From contig NZ_PQVJ01000011.1 in NCBI RefSeq assembly GCF_002921135.1, forward strand, positions 248,001 to 312,000: DNA of 64,000 nt, in the 5' to 3' direction. This document shows, piece after piece, positions 40,879-51,543 of the stretch; positions within the stretch are counted from its first letter, which is position 1; every line of letters starts with the position of its first letter. This DNA is from Avibacterium gallinarum (lineage in GTDB: Bacteria > Pseudomonadota > Gammaproteobacteria > Enterobacterales > Pasteurellaceae). Under the pieces are notes generated by a model. The model did no database searches, had not been told where the DNA came from, and worked only from the letters and a program-made list of their open reading frames with translations. Both the position numbers and the translations under genes were made by a program.

Positions 40879-40906
40879 AATCTGCCTTGCTGTTAGGCAG
40901 ATTGAT
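40879..40906. terminator. Hairpin between the acid phosphatase gene and pflA
   Basis: CAATCTGCC...GGCAGATTG, a 9-bp stem with a 9-base loop. It lacks a strong T-run, so it may terminate hel or structure the pflA leader. Confidence 0.5.
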
Positions 40907-40980
40907 TTCCATTTAATGCTTTTTTTGAAAGCCTTAAATAGAAATTAACGATTTTACATTCTCTCTAACAAAGGAACATT

Positions 40981-41721
40981 ATGTCTGTTTTAGCTCGCTA
41001 CCATTCTTATGAATCTTGCGGCACGGTTGATGGCCCGGGAATCCGTTTTATCCTGTTTTTGCAAGGCTGCTTAATGCGTTGTAAATACTGCCACAACCGC
41101 GATACTTGGGATCTACACGGCGGAAAAGAAATTTCCGTAGAAGATCTAATGAAAGAAGTGGTTACTTATCGCCATTTTATGAATGCTTCTGGCGGTGGCG
41201 TTACTGCCTCTGGCGGTGAAGCCGTGTTACAAGCAGAGTTTGTGCGCGATTGGTTTCGTGCTTGTAAAAAGGAAGGTATTCACACTTGCTTAGACACCAA
41301 CGGATTTGTTCGTCATTATGATCATATTATTGATGAACTGCTTGATGTTACCGATTTAGTGTTGCTCGATCTGAAAGAGCTCAATGATCGCGTTCACCAA
41401 AATTTGATCGGTGTGCCCAATAAACGCACCTTAGAATTTGCTCGATATTTACAAAAACGCAACCAGCCTGTATGGATTCGCTATGTGGTTGTGCCAGGCT
41501 GGACGGACAGCGATGAAGACGTGCATTTGCTTGGGCAGTTCATTCAAGATATGCACAATATTGAAAAAGTTGAACTACTCCCCTACCACCGCCTTGGCGC
41601 GCATAAATGGGAAGCGATGGGGGAAAAATATGAGCTGGAAGATGTTAAACCACCAACAAAAGAATCCCTTGAGCATATCAAGCAAATCCTTGAAAGCTAT
41701 GGGCATAAGGTGAGTTATTAA
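40981..41721 (+). CDS. pflA: Pyruvate formate-lyase 1-activating enzyme
   Basis: PflA generates the glycyl radical on PflB. The 246-residue radical SAM protein shows C-x3-C-x2-C in [17 protein letters not shown] (about 29-42), the SAM glycine region [14 protein letters not shown] (about 77-90), and CLDTNGF. Its gene is normally close to pflB; here 2.2 kb of other DNA (the AT-rich membrane locus and hel) lies between them. The stop overlaps the start of the next gene by one base. Confidence 0.95.
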   Translation: MSVLARYHSYESCGTVDGPGIRFILFLQGCLMRCKYCHNRDTWDLHGGKEISVEDLMKEVVTYRHFMNASGGGVTASGGEAVLQAEFVRDWFRACKKEGIHTCLDTNGFVRHYDHIIDELLDVTDLVLLDLKELNDRVHQNLIGVPNKRTLEFARYLQKRNQPVWIRYVVVPGWTDSDEDVHLLGQFIQDMHNIEKVELLPYHRLGAHKWEAMGEKYELEDVKPPTKESLEHIKQILESYGHKVSY

Positions 41722-42161
41722 TGGAGAAGATTATCCTTCCCCCTCCCCTCGTTTTCCTTGCTTGTGCGGGCGGAATGTATTTGCTTCCGCCCTTTGGATT
41801 ATTTCACCTTTCTACGCTTCTTATTTTACCGATATTGTTACTGGCAAGCCTTATCGCTATTTGTAGTCTATGGCAATTTCATCAAGCTAAAACCACGATC
41901 AGTCCGCTAGCGGTAGAAAAAACCTCACAGCTTATCACAACAGGCATTTATGGGTTTAGCCGCAATCCAATGTATCTTAGTTTATGGTTGATTTTACTCA
42001 GCTGGTTTTTATGGCTGGGCAATGGGCTGACAATTTTGGGGCTGATTTTCTTTGTTCTCATTATGAACCAGTTTCAAATTAAGCAAGAAGAACAAGTTCT
42101 ATTACGGCTTTTCGGCAAAGCCTATCAACAATATTGCCAGCAAGTTAGACGCTGGATATAA
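41721..42161 (+). CDS. Isoprenylcysteine carboxyl methyltransferase-like membrane protein
   Basis: A 146-residue membrane protein with about four hydrophobic segments and the motif GIYGFSRNPMYLSL (about 77-90), a SAM-binding signature shared by ICMT and phospholipid N-methyltransferase-like proteins. The C-terminal EEQVLLRLFGKAYQQYCQQV matches the usual EE...G..Y..Y..V ending of this family. The substrate in bacteria is unknown. The start overlaps the pflA stop, suggesting co-transcription with pflA. Confidence 0.82.
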   Translation: MEKIILPPPLVFLACAGGMYLLPPFGLFHLSTLLILPILLLASLIAICSLWQFHQAKTTISPLAVEKTSQLITTGIYGFSRNPMYLSLWLILLSWFLWLGNGLTILGLIFFVLIMNQFQIKQEEQVLLRLFGKAYQQYCQQVRRWI

Positions 42162-42182
42162 CTCTCCGTACAGAAAGTGCGG

Positions 42183-43079
42183 TCATTTTTTAGCATTTTT
42201 TCTACGCAAAAACTGTTTCACTTTTTCTTTCGGCAAACGGTAGAAAATTAAGGCAATAAAAATTAAGCCGCAGCCTAGTGCCTTATGGGGAGTGAGCGGC
42301 TCGTGGAAAATTAGCATACTCAAAAACAGCGTCCATACTGGCTCAAGCAGCATAATTAATGCAGCATTACCGACACTGGAATATTTCTGCCCGAGCGTTT
42401 GCAGCAAAAAGCGGAAATTGGTGGCGATCAACACGCTAGCAGCCAACCAACCCCAAGTTTCATTAGGAACATTTACAGGCCAAGTTTCCATAAACATTGA
42501 ATACAAACCACATAAAATCCCAACCATAGCAAGCTGAATGGTGGTAAGTGGCAACACGGGAATGTGGCGCGCATAATGATGATTAAGCACAAAATAGCTA
42601 GCCGCCAATAATGAAGTGAGCAAATACAGGCTGTTATCGGAAGAAAGATCAAAACCATTGTTGCCTAAGGCAAGAAAGTACAAGCCTAAAACCGCAATGG
42701 GTAAACAGAGCCAAAAGCTCGATTGCGGCTTTTGTTTAAACACGATCCAAGCGAGCAACGGTGCGATCAACATTGATAAACTAGTAAGAAACGCGCCTTC
42801 ACCGAAATTGGTATTATTGGTGATGGCTAAAATCCAAACGCCAAGAAAAACCGCAAAAACACCACCAATTAGCACCGCACTTATCACTTGCTGGCGGCTT
42901 AAACGACGTAAGTGAACGTAAGCAAAGGGCAGAAAAACCAATGCGGCAAGAAAAAATCGCAAGCCGATAAATCCTACCGAGGGCAAAGCATCAATGGCAT
43001 ATTTTGAAAAGAACCAGCCAATGGCAGCCGAAATGGTAACAAATAAAAGGATAATTTCCCCACGATAACGTTCTAACAT
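42183..43079 (-). CDS. DMT-superfamily (EamA) permease
   Basis: A 298-residue inner-membrane protein with about ten hydrophobic segments arranged as two EamA repeats (about 5-137 and 150-283). The C-terminus is strongly basic (KEKVKQFLRRKNAKK). EamA proteins export amino acids or other metabolites; the substrate here cannot be named. It follows rimI after 9 bases on the same strand, so it is probably co-transcribed with holD-rimI. Confidence 0.85.
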   Translation of the reverse strand: MLERYRGEIILLFVTISAAIGWFFSKYAIDALPSVGFIGLRFFLAALVFLPFAYVHLRRLSRQQVISAVLIGGVFAVFLGVWILAITNNTNFGEGAFLTSLSMLIAPLLAWIVFKQKPQSSFWLCLPIAVLGLYFLALGNNGFDLSSDNSLYLLTSLLAASYFVLNHHYARHIPVLPLTTIQLAMVGILCGLYSMFMETWPVNVPNETWGWLAASVLIATNFRFLLQTLGQKYSSVGNAALIMLLEPVWTLFLSMLIFHEPLTPHKALGCGLIFIALIFYRLPKEKVKQFLRRKNAKK

Positions 43080-43088
43080 TGTTGTTCC

Positions 43089-43532
43089 TTATAAATAGCA
43101 CGCCATAACCACGGCGTTTTCTCGTCCACCGTCTAAGGTTGGATAATAATTTTTGCGAATATCTACTTCATTAAAACCGCATTGCAGATAAAGTTTTTGC
43201 GCAACTTCATTGGATTGACGCACTTCTAACCATAAGGTCAAAATGCCCTGCCCACGCAATTCATCGATTAACGAATGCAATAATTGCTTTCCTAAGCCTT
43301 GCCCTTGATAAGCAGGATCAATGGCGAGGTTGAACAGGGTCGCTTCATCAAGCACTTTTTGGCAAATAGCAAAGCCGATAATACGTTGATCTTTCTCCAA
43401 TTTTAAATTGAAATAGCGCTCGCCTTGGTTATTTTTCAATGTGCCTAATGACCAAGGTACAAGATGTGCTTGCTGTTCGAGCTCAAATAATCGATCAAAA
43501 TCTTGAGATTGAATGGGGGAGATTTTTATCAT
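43089..43532 (-). CDS. rimI: Ribosomal protein bS18-alanine N-acetyltransferase RimI
   Basis: RimI acetylates the N-terminal alanine of ribosomal protein S18. The 147-residue GNAT protein has LAIDPAYQGQGLGKQLLHSL (about 69-88) as the acetyl-CoA motif, LWLEVRQSNEVAQKLYLQCGF near 100-120, and the conserved RKNYYP. It overlaps the holD stop by one base; holD-rimI is a conserved pair in gammaproteobacteria. Confidence 0.92.
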   Translation of the reverse strand: MIKISPIQSQDFDRLFELEQQAHLVPWSLGTLKNNQGERYFNLKLEKDQRIIGFAICQKVLDEATLFNLAIDPAYQGQGLGKQLLHSLIDELRGQGILTLWLEVRQSNEVAQKLYLQCGFNEVDIRKNYYPTLDGGRENAVVMACYL

Positions 43533-43942
43533 TATGGGTTAATTCCTTGAATTTGTTGCCATAATTTACGTTTTTCTTGTGGGCTTGCCATAAAGGTTTG
43601 CCAGTCTGGCGAGTGCCATTGGCTCAACGCTTTTTGACAATAAGGTAAAGTGCGGTGGATTTTTTCGGGATTTTCACTTAATAGCCAATAATGCACTTCG
43701 TGGCTGACGTGCAAATGGGGGATAAAATCAAAATGGATCGCTAAATATTCATTTTGCTTTAGATATAAGCTGCGCAAAATATCTTGTAATAACGGCATAG
43801 GGGGATTTTCGGTTTCGCTAATGATCACCAGCCGCACCTGCTCATCAATAGGAATATTTACCACGCCTTGCAAACTTTCAGGGCGCACTAGTTGCCATTG
43901 GGAAAGCCCCATTTCTTGTAACAGAAGTTGATGCCGTTTCAT
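43532..43942 (-). CDS. holD: DNA polymerase III psi subunit
   Basis: HolD links the clamp loader to the chi subunit and SSB. I start at 43942 (MKRHQLLLQEMG, 136 residues) because the family begins with this short segment followed by MGLSQWQLVRPE. A longer open frame upstream encodes a non-homologous stretch of 38 residues. The sequence contains VRLVIISE and IHFDFIPHLHVS typical of psi. It overlaps rimI. Confidence 0.88.
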   Translation of the reverse strand: MKRHQLLLQEMGLSQWQLVRPESLQGVVNIPIDEQVRLVIISETENPPMPLLQDILRSLYLKQNEYLAIHFDFIPHLHVSHEVHYWLLSENPEKIHRTLPYCQKALSQWHSPDWQTFMASPQEKRKLWQQIQGINP

Positions 43943-44021
43943 AATGTAATCATAGCTTAAGGAAATTGTTGTATTGTAAACATTTAGCAAAGGTTCATCA
44001 AATAAAGCAAAATATTTCAGC

Positions 44022-44049
44022 ATAAAAAATGCGGTGGAAAACCACCGCA
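44022..44049 (-). terminator. Terminator of the opacity-type porin gene
   Basis: A perfect 8-bp stem TGCGGTGG / CCACCGCA with an AAAA loop (44030-44049), followed on the minus strand by TTTTTTATG. It is built from two facing uptake-signal-like cores. Confidence 0.88.
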
Positions 44050-44079
44050 CTGACAATGAAAATCTATAAAAGTTGATGA

Positions 44080-44676
44080 TTAGAATTCGTAACGAAGACC
44101 TACTTTTACACCATATTGGTTTACTTTGGTATTTTCAAAAGAAGCTAAACGTTGCAATTGGACACCTGCATCTAAAGCTAAATTATCCGTAAGTTGATAA
44201 GAAGCTCCTGCTAATACACCATAACCGAATTTAGTGTGTGACTCATTATCAGAACCCGTAAAATGCCCATTAGAGTTAACTTCTACCGAAGTGTCATTAA
44301 GCTTTACCTTATTTAAGGATAAACGAGCACCAATGTAAGGCTTAAGTGGAATATCTAAATTAAAATCATAAAGGGCAGAAAAACCAAAACCTTGAGCTTT
44401 AATTGAACCATTGCCTTTTTCATAATCTGTAGCATTTTCTTGAATATGATAAGAATAGTTTTTCTTACCATAATAAGTGTAATCTAATGCAAAACGTAGT
44501 TCATTGACTTTATATCCAACAGCCACACTTGGAGCTACTTTGCCCATATTAAGATCATTGAAACCTCCAGTAAATTTAGTTTTTGAGTAACCTAAATCCC
44601 CTTGTACATACCAATTTGCATTGGCTGTTGCTGAAACAGCTAAAGCACCAATTACGACTGCTAATAATTTCTTCAT
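44080..44676 (-). CDS. Opacity-family outer-membrane porin
   Basis: A 198-residue beta-barrel protein with a signal peptide (MKKLLAVVIGALAVSATANA, mature end NWYVQGDLGYS). Alternating aromatic strands follow, and the terminal Phe of LRYEF is the usual assembly signal. An eight-strand barrel related to Opa/OmpA-like surface proteins is likely. I chose ATG 44676 over one four codons upstream because it begins the signal peptide. No repeat tract for phase variation is visible. It has its own terminator, and sprT lies 18 bases upstream. Confidence 0.85.
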   Translation of the reverse strand: MKKLLAVVIGALAVSATANANWYVQGDLGYSKTKFTGGFNDLNMGKVAPSVAVGYKVNELRFALDYTYYGKKNYSYHIQENATDYEKGNGSIKAQGFGFSALYDFNLDIPLKPYIGARLSLNKVKLNDTSVEVNSNGHFTGSDNESHTKFGYGVLAGASYQLTDNLALDAGVQLQRLASFENTKVNQYGVKVGLRYEF

Positions 44677-44694
44677 AGTATTCTCCAATAAAGG

Positions 44695-45234
44695 TTATAA
44701 AAATTGATTAATTCTAGCATAGTTTTTAACTAACGGTAAATAGTTCAACGCTTGTTCACATTCTTTACAAAAATACACCGCACTTTTCTTTTGTACTTTG
44801 TTGTGGCGGCGTACGCTAAGATCGTGAGTGCGGCAACCGCAGCGGTAAGTAAAGGTTTTCCCCTGCACACTTTTAACATCTAAATTGTGGTAAATTTCCG
44901 CAGGTTGCTGGAAAATGTTTTCCATCACCGCTTTCCATTCTTTGCCGTGCGGCGCAACTCGCCCAAACATTTGATAAACAATTAAATGAGCTAATTCGTG
45001 TGGAACAATTTGTTGCAAAAAATAGTCAGGATTTTCCAACAATAAAGTGCGGTTAAAACGGATTTCATTTTTCTGCAAATATGCCACGCCTGCTTTCACC
45101 CCACGCAGTTGATAACTCACTGTCGGCATTGGGAAAGTACGTTGAAAATATTGCTCCGCAAGTTGCAAATAATGGCGTAACCAGCGAAGGATTTGTATAT
45201 TAAGTAAACGTAATGAAGAATAAGTTTCTGACAT
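44695..45234 (-). CDS. sprT: SprT family zinc metalloprotease-like protein
   Basis: This 179-residue protein has the [13 protein letters not shown] motif (HExxH type, about residues 79-91) and a C-terminal zinc ribbon, YRCGC...FCKECEQAL (about 130-165). Both are typical of bacterial SprT. The biological role in bacteria is poorly defined. The IS1016-like element starts 16 bases upstream of the ATG and may have replaced or disturbed its promoter. Confidence 0.88.
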   Translation of the reverse strand: MSETYSSLRLLNIQILRWLRHYLQLAEQYFQRTFPMPTVSYQLRGVKAGVAYLQKNEIRFNRTLLLENPDYFLQQIVPHELAHLIVYQMFGRVAPHGKEWKAVMENIFQQPAEIYHNLDVKSVQGKTFTYRCGCRTHDLSVRRHNKVQKKSAVYFCKECEQALNYLPLVKNYARINQFL

Positions 45235-45249
45235 AACTAAAAAATATAA

Positions 45250-45944
45250 GGGACTGTACTAGATAACAACTAAAATTCCATTTATGTTAGAATAGGTCAA
45301 TGAGAAAAAGTCGCCCAGTCAGCATAAACAAACTCATTGAACTGTTTGTTGCGAGTGTTACAACGAGAACAGCAAGTGAGTTAGTCAATGTAAACAAAAA
45401 TGTAGCCGATTATTACTTTCACCGGTCACGCTTACTCATCGATCAAACCAATCTACATTTGGAAATGTTTGAGGGGCAGATCAAAGTCGATAAAAGCTAT
45501 TTCGGCGGTGCTCGCAAAAGCAAACAAGGTCGTGCTACAGAAAGAGTCTCGGTATTTTTTGGACTTCTCAAGAGAAATGGCAAGGTTTATACCGTTATTG
45601 TACCTAAAATACTCAACCAGCAACATTATTACCAATCCGCGAGATAGCATTATTTACACGGATACCTACCTTAGCTATGATGTACTTGATGTAAGTCAAG
45701 TTAGCTGTCCTCGCCTCAATCACAGCACACATTTTGCTGAAAATCATAACCATATAAACAGAATTGAGAATTTTTGGAACCAAGCAAAACGTCATTTATA
45801 CAAGTTTAATTGCATTCCAAAGAGCATTTTGAACTGTATTTTAGGGAATACGAATGGCGTTTTCAATAGTAACATAAAATCTCAAATTTCAACTTTAAAG
45901 CAATTCGTTAAGGAAAGTTTGCTCTAGTTATCTAGTACAGGCCC
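45250..45944 (+). mobile_element. IS1016-like insertion sequence (IS1595 family), degenerate
   Basis: The element is bounded by 18-bp inverted repeats: GGGACTGTACTAGATAAC on the left (45250-45267) and GTTATCTAGTACAGGCCC on the right (45927-45944), one mismatch apart. It is about 695 bp long and contains one broken transposase gene. IS1016 of H. influenzae has this size and flanks capsule and other loci there. No target duplication is evident in the flanking bases. Confidence 0.88.
45300..45927 (+). pseudogene. IS1016-type transposase, frameshifted
   Basis: The first frame (45300 to about 45610) reads MRKSRPVSINKLIELFVASV..., with the DDE-type KVDKSYFGGARKSK. After a shift near 45604-45620 the rest continues in another frame with IIYTDTYLSYDVLDVS and HSTHFAENHNHINRIENFW. 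Near 45815-45880 a pair of compensating shifts has scrambled the segment normally reading PKEHFELYLKECEWRFN. The inferred first catalytic Asp lies in VDKSY where ADESY is usual, so the enzyme is inactive by several lesions. Confidence 0.88.
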
Positions 45945-45996
45945 TTATTTACTACAATCATTCAATGTTTATATAAGATCATCAGTTATAATCCAA

Positions 45997-46530
45997 TTAC
46001 CTAAAAATATTACGATTTTGCTCTACCCGTTTAAATTGGCTAATTAATAAAACCGCCAACAGTAAACTATAAAAGGCGAAAATCACCACAATCCATTGTG
46101 CCATTGAAAAGCCTAGGAAAGACCAGCTAATCTCCGAGCAAGATCCCGTTGGATTAAATACATAAGGCAACCAGCGATCTAATGGCAAGGTTTGTGGAAA
46201 TTCAGCCATATAAGAACATTGATTCCAAGGTGCAGGATTGAGCTGATAATCAACGTGTTTAATGGCTAGCAATAAGCCTTTCACCGCGCTGCCCAAGCCC
46301 AGCAATAATGCCAATAAACGCAAAATTAATGCGCGCGGATAAAGCAAGCCAATTAATGCTGAAAATGTAATGCCAAACAAGGCGACTCGTTCGTAAATAC
46401 ACATTACGCAAGGGGCCAACCCCATTCCGTGTTGAAAATAAAGTGCGGTGCTTTCTAACGCAATTGTTGAAATCAATAAAAGCAACCAACCACCACGATT
46501 GAGTGATAACTGTTTGAAATATTTCAGCAT
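45997..46530 (-). CDS. dsbB: Disulfide bond formation protein DsbB
   Basis: DsbB reoxidises DsbA and passes electrons to quinones. The 177-residue membrane protein has four hydrophobic segments, the first cysteine pair APCVMCIYERV (about 39-49) and the second pair in WNQCSYMAEF and TGSCSEISWSFLG. It lies 12 bases downstream of nhaB; nhaB-dsbB is a common gammaproteobacterial order. Confidence 0.94.
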   Translation of the reverse strand: MLKYFKQLSLNRGGWLLLLISTIALESTALYFQHGMGLAPCVMCIYERVALFGITFSALIGLLYPRALILRLLALLLGLGSAVKGLLLAIKHVDYQLNPAPWNQCSYMAEFPQTLPLDRWLPYVFNPTGSCSEISWSFLGFSMAQWIVVIFAFYSLLLAVLLISQFKRVEQNRNIFR

Positions 46531-46542
46531 TGGGAATCCTTC

Positions 46543-48084
46543 TTATACTGGCGTAATTAATCCAATTTGTGCTAAAAATTGTGTCATTGCTGGCAATAAA
46601 AATTCTACCGCAAATAACCCCACTAAAGATAACACAATTGTATAAGGTAGCGCCATATAAACCATTCTTCCGTAAGACAAACGAATTAACGGCGCAAGTG
46701 AAGAAGTCAGCAAGAATAAAAATGCCGCTTGCCCATTTGGCGTTGCCACCGATGGTAAGTTTGTCCCTGTGTTGATCGCGACAGCAATTAATTCAAATTG
46801 ATGTGGCGAAATAATCTGTTGTTCTAATGCAGCTTTTGCTTCGTTAATATAAACCGTTGCCACAAATACATTATCAGAAATTGCGGATAACACCCCATTG
46901 AAAACATAGAACAGCATTAATTGCACATCTTCTGAAGCAGAAAGCACAAGATCAATGATAGGCGCAAACAGGTGCTGATCCACAATCACCGCCACCACTG
47001 AGAAGAACACCACCAACAATGCGGTGAATGGCAAAGATTCTTCAAAGGCTTTACCGAGCGCGTGTTCGCTGGTGATACCGCAAGCCGATGTACATAAAAT
47101 AATGACACTTAGCCCAATTAGCCCGACTGCGGCCAAATGGAAAGCTAAGCCAACCACTAACCATACGCCCACTAAGGCTTGGATCACTAATTTTACACGT
47201 TCTTGATTGTTCATTTTGAGCTGGCGATTACGGTCAAATTTAGCCAATACGCCCCACACTTTACGCGGAAGTTTCGCACCATAACCAAATAAACGGAATT
47301 TTTCCACCACAAGGCAAGTTAATGCGCCACAAATTAAAATTGGCACGGTAACTGGTGTCATACGGAAAAAGAATTCGCCAAAGCCCCATTTTGCTTGTTC
47401 TGCAATGATCAGATTTTGCGGCTCACCGACCATTGTCATCACGCCACCTAATGCCGTCCCCACGGCTGCGTGCATCATTAAGCTACGCAAAAAGGCACGA
47501 AATTCTTCCAAGGTTTCACGGCTATTGCCAATGTGTTTGTCATCATTAATATCATCAGAATCATCGAATTGTTTGCCCGATGCCACTTTATGATACACGC
47601 CGTAAAATCCCATTCCCACGCTAATAATCACCGCCACCACGGTTAAGGCATCTAAAAATGCGGAAAGAAATGCCGCACTTAAGCTAAATGAAAGGGATAA
47701 CACCAATTTGGAACGAATGTTGAGTAACAGCTTAGTAAAAATGAAAAGGAGCAGCTGTTTCATAAAATAAATGCCCGCCACCATAAACATTAACAGCAAA
47801 ATCACTTCAAAATTTGCCATAATTTCTTCTTTAACGTGTTCGGGGTGAGTCATTCCAATCATCACAGCTTCAATGGCTAGCAGCCCGCCGGGTTGTAATG
47901 GATAACATTTCAACGCCATTGCAAGAGTTAAAATAAACTCCGCAACTAACACCCAACCCGCAACAAAAGGGCTAACACAAAAAAACAAAATCGGATTTAA
48001 AACTAAAAATCCGACTATTGCCAGTTTGTACCAATCAGGACTTGAACCAAGAAAATTTTTCAGAAATGCTTGAGAATAGTTCAT
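46543..48084 (-). CDS. nhaB: Na+/H+ antiporter NhaB
   Basis: A 513-residue inner-membrane antiporter with about twelve hydrophobic segments that expels sodium in exchange for protons. Characteristic stretches are [20 protein letters not shown] near the N-terminus, [20 protein letters not shown] and [20 protein letters not shown]. It diverges from fadR as in E. coli and is followed by dsbB. Confidence 0.94.
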   Translation of the reverse strand: MNYSQAFLKNFLGSSPDWYKLAIVGFLVLNPILFFCVSPFVAGWVLVAEFILTLAMALKCYPLQPGGLLAIEAVMIGMTHPEHVKEEIMANFEVILLLMFMVAGIYFMKQLLLFIFTKLLLNIRSKLVLSLSFSLSAAFLSAFLDALTVVAVIISVGMGFYGVYHKVASGKQFDDSDDINDDKHIGNSRETLEEFRAFLRSLMMHAAVGTALGGVMTMVGEPQNLIIAEQAKWGFGEFFFRMTPVTVPILICGALTCLVVEKFRLFGYGAKLPRKVWGVLAKFDRNRQLKMNNQERVKLVIQALVGVWLVVGLAFHLAAVGLIGLSVIILCTSACGITSEHALGKAFEESLPFTALLVVFFSVVAVIVDQHLFAPIIDLVLSASEDVQLMLFYVFNGVLSAISDNVFVATVYINEAKAALEQQIISPHQFELIAVAINTGTNLPSVATPNGQAAFLFLLTSSLAPLIRLSYGRMVYMALPYTIVLSLVGLFAVEFLLPAMTQFLAQIGLITPV

Positions 48085-48216
48085 ATTACGACCTTTACTT
48101 TAAAACGAAAAAATATAACTGTGCTAATTGTAATATATCCACCTTTCAAGGATAATAACAAATCTCTATTTTGTTATCTATATCACAAATTTTTCAACAA
48201 ATAATTGCGCAAAAGT

Positions 48217-48942
48217 ATGAATAATCATCAGTCGCTTCTTAAAGCCCAAAGCCCAGCGGGATTAGCTGAGGAATATATTGTAAAAAGCATTTGGAATAAC
48301 CATTTTCCGCCGGGGTCTGATCTACCAGCAGAACGGGAATTAGCAGAAAAAATCGGGGTAACCAGAACGACATTGCGAGAAGTGTTGCAACGCCTTGCCC
48401 GTGATGGCTGGTTAAGCATTCAACACGGCAAGCCAACCCGCGTGAATAATGTATGGGAAACCGCCGGGCCGAACATTATCAGCACGCTGATTCAGCTTGA
48501 TAAATCCACCATTCCTGTGATCATCACCAATGTGGTGTCTTTGCGTACTCGAATGGGTGAACATTATATCCCAGAAGCCATTCAAACTGATCCTACCGCT
48601 TCATTAAAATTATTTGAAAACCTACCGCACTTGGCCGACACCCCACAAGCCTACGCAGAATTTGACTATAATTTATACCGCTCTTTTACCTTTGTGGCGA
48701 ACAAACCCGTCTATGGCTTAATTCTAAACAGCTTTAAAGATCTCTATCACCAAGTGGCATCATTGTTCTTTTCTGAAGCCAAATCACGCCAATTCACTAT
48801 GCAATTTTACCAAACCCTACGCCAAAGCTGCGAACAAGGCAATGTTGAACTTGCCATTCAATGCCTAGCAGAAAACCGCGAACGCAGCAGTAGCATTTGG
48901 AAAGCGATGTTGCATCATTTACCGGCGGATTTTGGGGAGTAA
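48217..48942 (+). CDS. fadR: Fatty acid metabolism regulator FadR
   Basis: FadR is a GntR-family acyl-CoA-responsive regulator of fatty acid synthesis and degradation. I start at ATG 48217 (MNNHQSLLKAQSPAGLAEEY, 241 residues); the open frame begins four codons earlier at a TTG. The DNA-binding domain (about 10-75) contains LPAERELAEKIGVTRTTLRE, and the rest is the all-helical acyl-CoA domain. It is the last housekeeping gene before the restriction island. Confidence 0.93.
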   Translation: MNNHQSLLKAQSPAGLAEEYIVKSIWNNHFPPGSDLPAERELAEKIGVTRTTLREVLQRLARDGWLSIQHGKPTRVNNVWETAGPNIISTLIQLDKSTIPVIITNVVSLRTRMGEHYIPEAIQTDPTASLKLFENLPHLADTPQAYAEFDYNLYRSFTFVANKPVYGLILNSFKDLYHQVASLFFSEAKSRQFTMQFYQTLRQSCEQGNVELAIQCLAENRERSSSIWKAMLHHLPADFGE

Positions 48943-49015
48943 CAGATTTATTAACAAACAATCAGTAAGTAAAACATAATTAGAAGAAATATCATCAAAT
49001 CTTGGGAGAACACAA

Positions 49016-50563
49016 ATGACAAGTACTCAGCAACGTGCAGAATTACAACGTAGAATCTGGCAAATCGCCAATGAAGTCCGTGGCGCCGTAGATGGCTGGG
49101 ATTTTAAACAATTTGTTTTAGGCACACTGTTTTACCGTTTCATCAGCGAAAATTTTACTCATTATATTGAAGGTGGCGATCCTGATGTAAATTACGCCAG
49201 CTTTCCTGATGATGCCATCACCCCAGAAATTAAAGATGATGCAATTAAAACCAAAGGCTATTTCATCTATCCCTCACAGCTTTTTACCAATATCGCTAAA
49301 AATGCTCACATCAACTCTGAACTAAATATGGATTTGAAAAAAATCTTTGACGCCATTGAAAGCTCTGCTAACGGGTACGATTCCGAGCGGGATATTAAAG
49401 GACTTTTTGCTGATTTTGATGTCACCAGCTCCCGACTGGGCAACACGGTAGAAGATAAAAATAAACGCCTTGCTGCCGTGATTAAAGGCGTGGCAGATTT
49501 GGATTTTGGCCATTTTGAGGATAATCATATTGACCTCTTTGGCGATGCTTATGAATTTTTGATTTCCAACTACGCCGCCAATGCAGGCAAATCGGGCGGT
49601 GAGTTTTTCACCCCGCAGAATGTTTCTAAACTCATTGCACAGCTGGCGATGCACGGACAGACAGAAGTGAATAAAATTTATGACCCTGCTTGTGGTTCGG
49701 GTTCTTTGCTCTTACAGGCTAAAAAGCAATTTGACGAGCACCTGATTCAAGAGGGATTTTTTGGGCAGGAAATCAACCATACCACCTACAACTTGGCGCG
49801 TATGAATATGTTCCTGCACAATATCAATTACGACAAATTTGACATTTCGTTGGGTGATACCCTTCTTGCCCCGAAATATGGCGATGAAAAACCCTTTGAT
49901 GCCATTGTTTCCAATCCGCCCTATTCAGTGAATTGGATTAGTTCAGATGATCCCACCTTGATTAACGACGAGCGTTTTGCTCCCTCTGGCGTGCTTACGC
50001 CAAAATCCAAAGCTGACTTTGCCTTTGTGCTGCACGCCTTGCACTATCTTTCAGCTAGAGGCCGTGCCGCCATTGTTTGCTTCCCAGGGATTTTTTACCG
50101 CGGCGGTGCTGAGCAAAAAATCCGCCAATATTTGGTAGACAATAACTTTGTAGAAACCATTATTGCGCTGCCGCCCAACCTATTTTTTGGCACTTCCATC
50201 GCGGTGAATATTTTGGTACTTTCCAAGCACAAACCTGATACTAAAACCCAGTTTATCAACGCCAGCGGTGAGGAATTTTTCAAAAAAGAAACCAACAACA
50301 ATGCGCTGACCGATGATCATATCGCCCACATCATCGAACTTTTTGACAAAAAAGAAGATGTACCGCATCTCTCTGCCATGGTAGACAACAGCACCATCGC
50401 GCAAAATGATTACAACCTTTCCGTTAGCACCTATGTGGAAGCGAAAGACACGCGCGAGGTGATTGACATCAACCAGCTCAATGCTGAGATTGATGACACC
50501 GTTGCCAAAATCAGCCAGCTACGTGGAGAGATTACTCAAATCATCAAAGAGATAGAAGCATGA
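49016..50563 (+). CDS. hsdM: Type I restriction-modification system, DNA methyltransferase subunit HsdM
   Basis: HsdM is the N6-adenine methyltransferase that, with HsdS, modifies the host's target sites and also forms the core of the restriction complex. The 515-residue protein shows the N-terminal helical domain (about 5-140), SAM-binding [11 protein letters not shown] (223-233) and the catalytic NPPY (300-303). The ending ILKE-type coiled coil ([20 protein letters not shown]-like) contacts HsdS. GGGAGAA precedes the ATG. The stop overlaps the rhuM-like start by four bases, so the genes are coupled. Confidence 0.95.
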   Translation: MTSTQQRAELQRRIWQIANEVRGAVDGWDFKQFVLGTLFYRFISENFTHYIEGGDPDVNYASFPDDAITPEIKDDAIKTKGYFIYPSQLFTNIAKNAHINSELNMDLKKIFDAIESSANGYDSERDIKGLFADFDVTSSRLGNTVEDKNKRLAAVIKGVADLDFGHFEDNHIDLFGDAYEFLISNYAANAGKSGGEFFTPQNVSKLIAQLAMHGQTEVNKIYDPACGSGSLLLQAKKQFDEHLIQEGFFGQEINHTTYNLARMNMFLHNINYDKFDISLGDTLLAPKYGDEKPFDAIVSNPPYSVNWISSDDPTLINDERFAPSGVLTPKSKADFAFVLHALHYLSARGRAAIVCFPGIFYRGGAEQKIRQYLVDNNFVETIIALPPNLFFGTSIAVNILVLSKHKPDTKTQFINASGEEFFKKETNNNALTDDHIAHIIELFDKKEDVPHLSAMVDNSTIAQNDYNLSVSTYVEAKDTREVIDINQLNAEIDDTVAKISQLRGEITQIIKEIEA

Positions 50564-51543
50564 GCGAGATGATTTTATACACCGCGGCCGATGGCGGTAT
50601 ACAAATCAAAGTAACCCTAGAAGATGAAACCGTCTGGCTGACCCTAGACCAAATGGCACAGCTTTTTGGCAAAGCTAAATCTACCATTAGCGAACATATT
50701 AAAAATATTTTTGCAGAGAATGAGTTAGAAAAAGATTCAGTTGTTCGGAAATTCCGAACAACTGCCGCCGATGGCAAAAATTATGAAGTGAATTACTACA
50801 ACCTTGATGTCATCATCTCCGTAGGCTATCGGGTGAAATCCTTGCAGGGAACTCGCTTCCGCCAATGGGCTACCACGCGGCTTAAAGAATATCTCATCAA
50901 AGGCTTTACTATGGACGATGAACGGCTGAAAAACCTCGGTGGTGGTAGCTATTGGAAAGAACTTTTAGCACGCATCAAAGACATCCGCTCTAGCGAAAAA
51001 GTGATGTATCGCCAAGTGCTGGATCTCTATGCCACTGCCACCGATTACGACCCGCAAAGCGACATCAGCAAGCAGTTTTTCCAAACAGTACAAAACAAAC
51101 TGCACTACGCTGCTCATGGACATACCGCCAGCGAAGTCATCTACTACCGTGTAGACAGCGACAAACCTTTTGCCGGCCTAACCCACTTTAAAGGTGCGCA
51201 GCCCACACAGGCAGAAGCCATGATCGCCAAAAACTTCTTGGAAGAAAAAGAACTCAGAATCCTCAACAACCTCGTTGCCGCCTACTTTGACCTAGCCGAA
51301 CTCAACACCCTAGAAGAGCACGAAATGCGTATGGAAGATTTCTTGCGCGAACTGGATACAATTTTGTCCTCCACCGGCAGAAAAGTGCTGGAAAATGCTG
51401 GCAAAATCTCTTCTGCCCAAGCGCAAGAAAAAGCCAAAGCCGAACTGCGTAAATACAAGGCAAAAACCCTTAGCTCCGTAGAAGAAGACTACCTGAAAGC
51501 CATTAACACATTAACCCAAAAGACGAAGAAGAAACAGCTATGA
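50560..51543 (+). CDS. RhuM family protein inside the restriction locus
   Basis: A 327-residue protein of the RhuM (virulence-associated, Salmonella SPI-3) family. It shows the N-terminal [19 protein letters not shown] and [20 protein letters not shown] (about 27-46). [20 protein letters not shown] and [15 protein letters not shown] follow. The first third resembles a winged-helix DNA-binding region, and the C-terminal half (about 195-300) is a Fic/DOC-like or Bro-N-associated helical part in some descriptions, which I cannot confirm. RhuM genes are often found between hsdM and hsdS, but their role is undefined. It overlaps both neighbours by four bases. Confidence 0.85.
   Translation: MSEMILYTAADGGIQIKVTLEDETVWLTLDQMAQLFGKAKSTISEHIKNIFAENELEKDSVVRKFRTTAADGKNYEVNYYNLDVIISVGYRVKSLQGTRFRQWATTRLKEYLIKGFTMDDERLKNLGGGSYWKELLARIKDIRSSEKVMYRQVLDLYATATDYDPQSDISKQFFQTVQNKLHYAAHGHTASEVIYYRVDSDKPFAGLTHFKGAQPTQAEAMIAKNFLEEKELRILNNLVAAYFDLAELNTLEEHEMRMEDFLRELDTILSSTGRKVLENAGKISSAQAQEKAKAELRKYKAKTLSSVEEDYLKAINTLTQKTKKKQL

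Noticed and set aside
45242-45952. Target-site duplication around the IS1016-like element
   Set aside because: Flanking 8-base stretches (AAATATAA and TTATTTAC) do not match.
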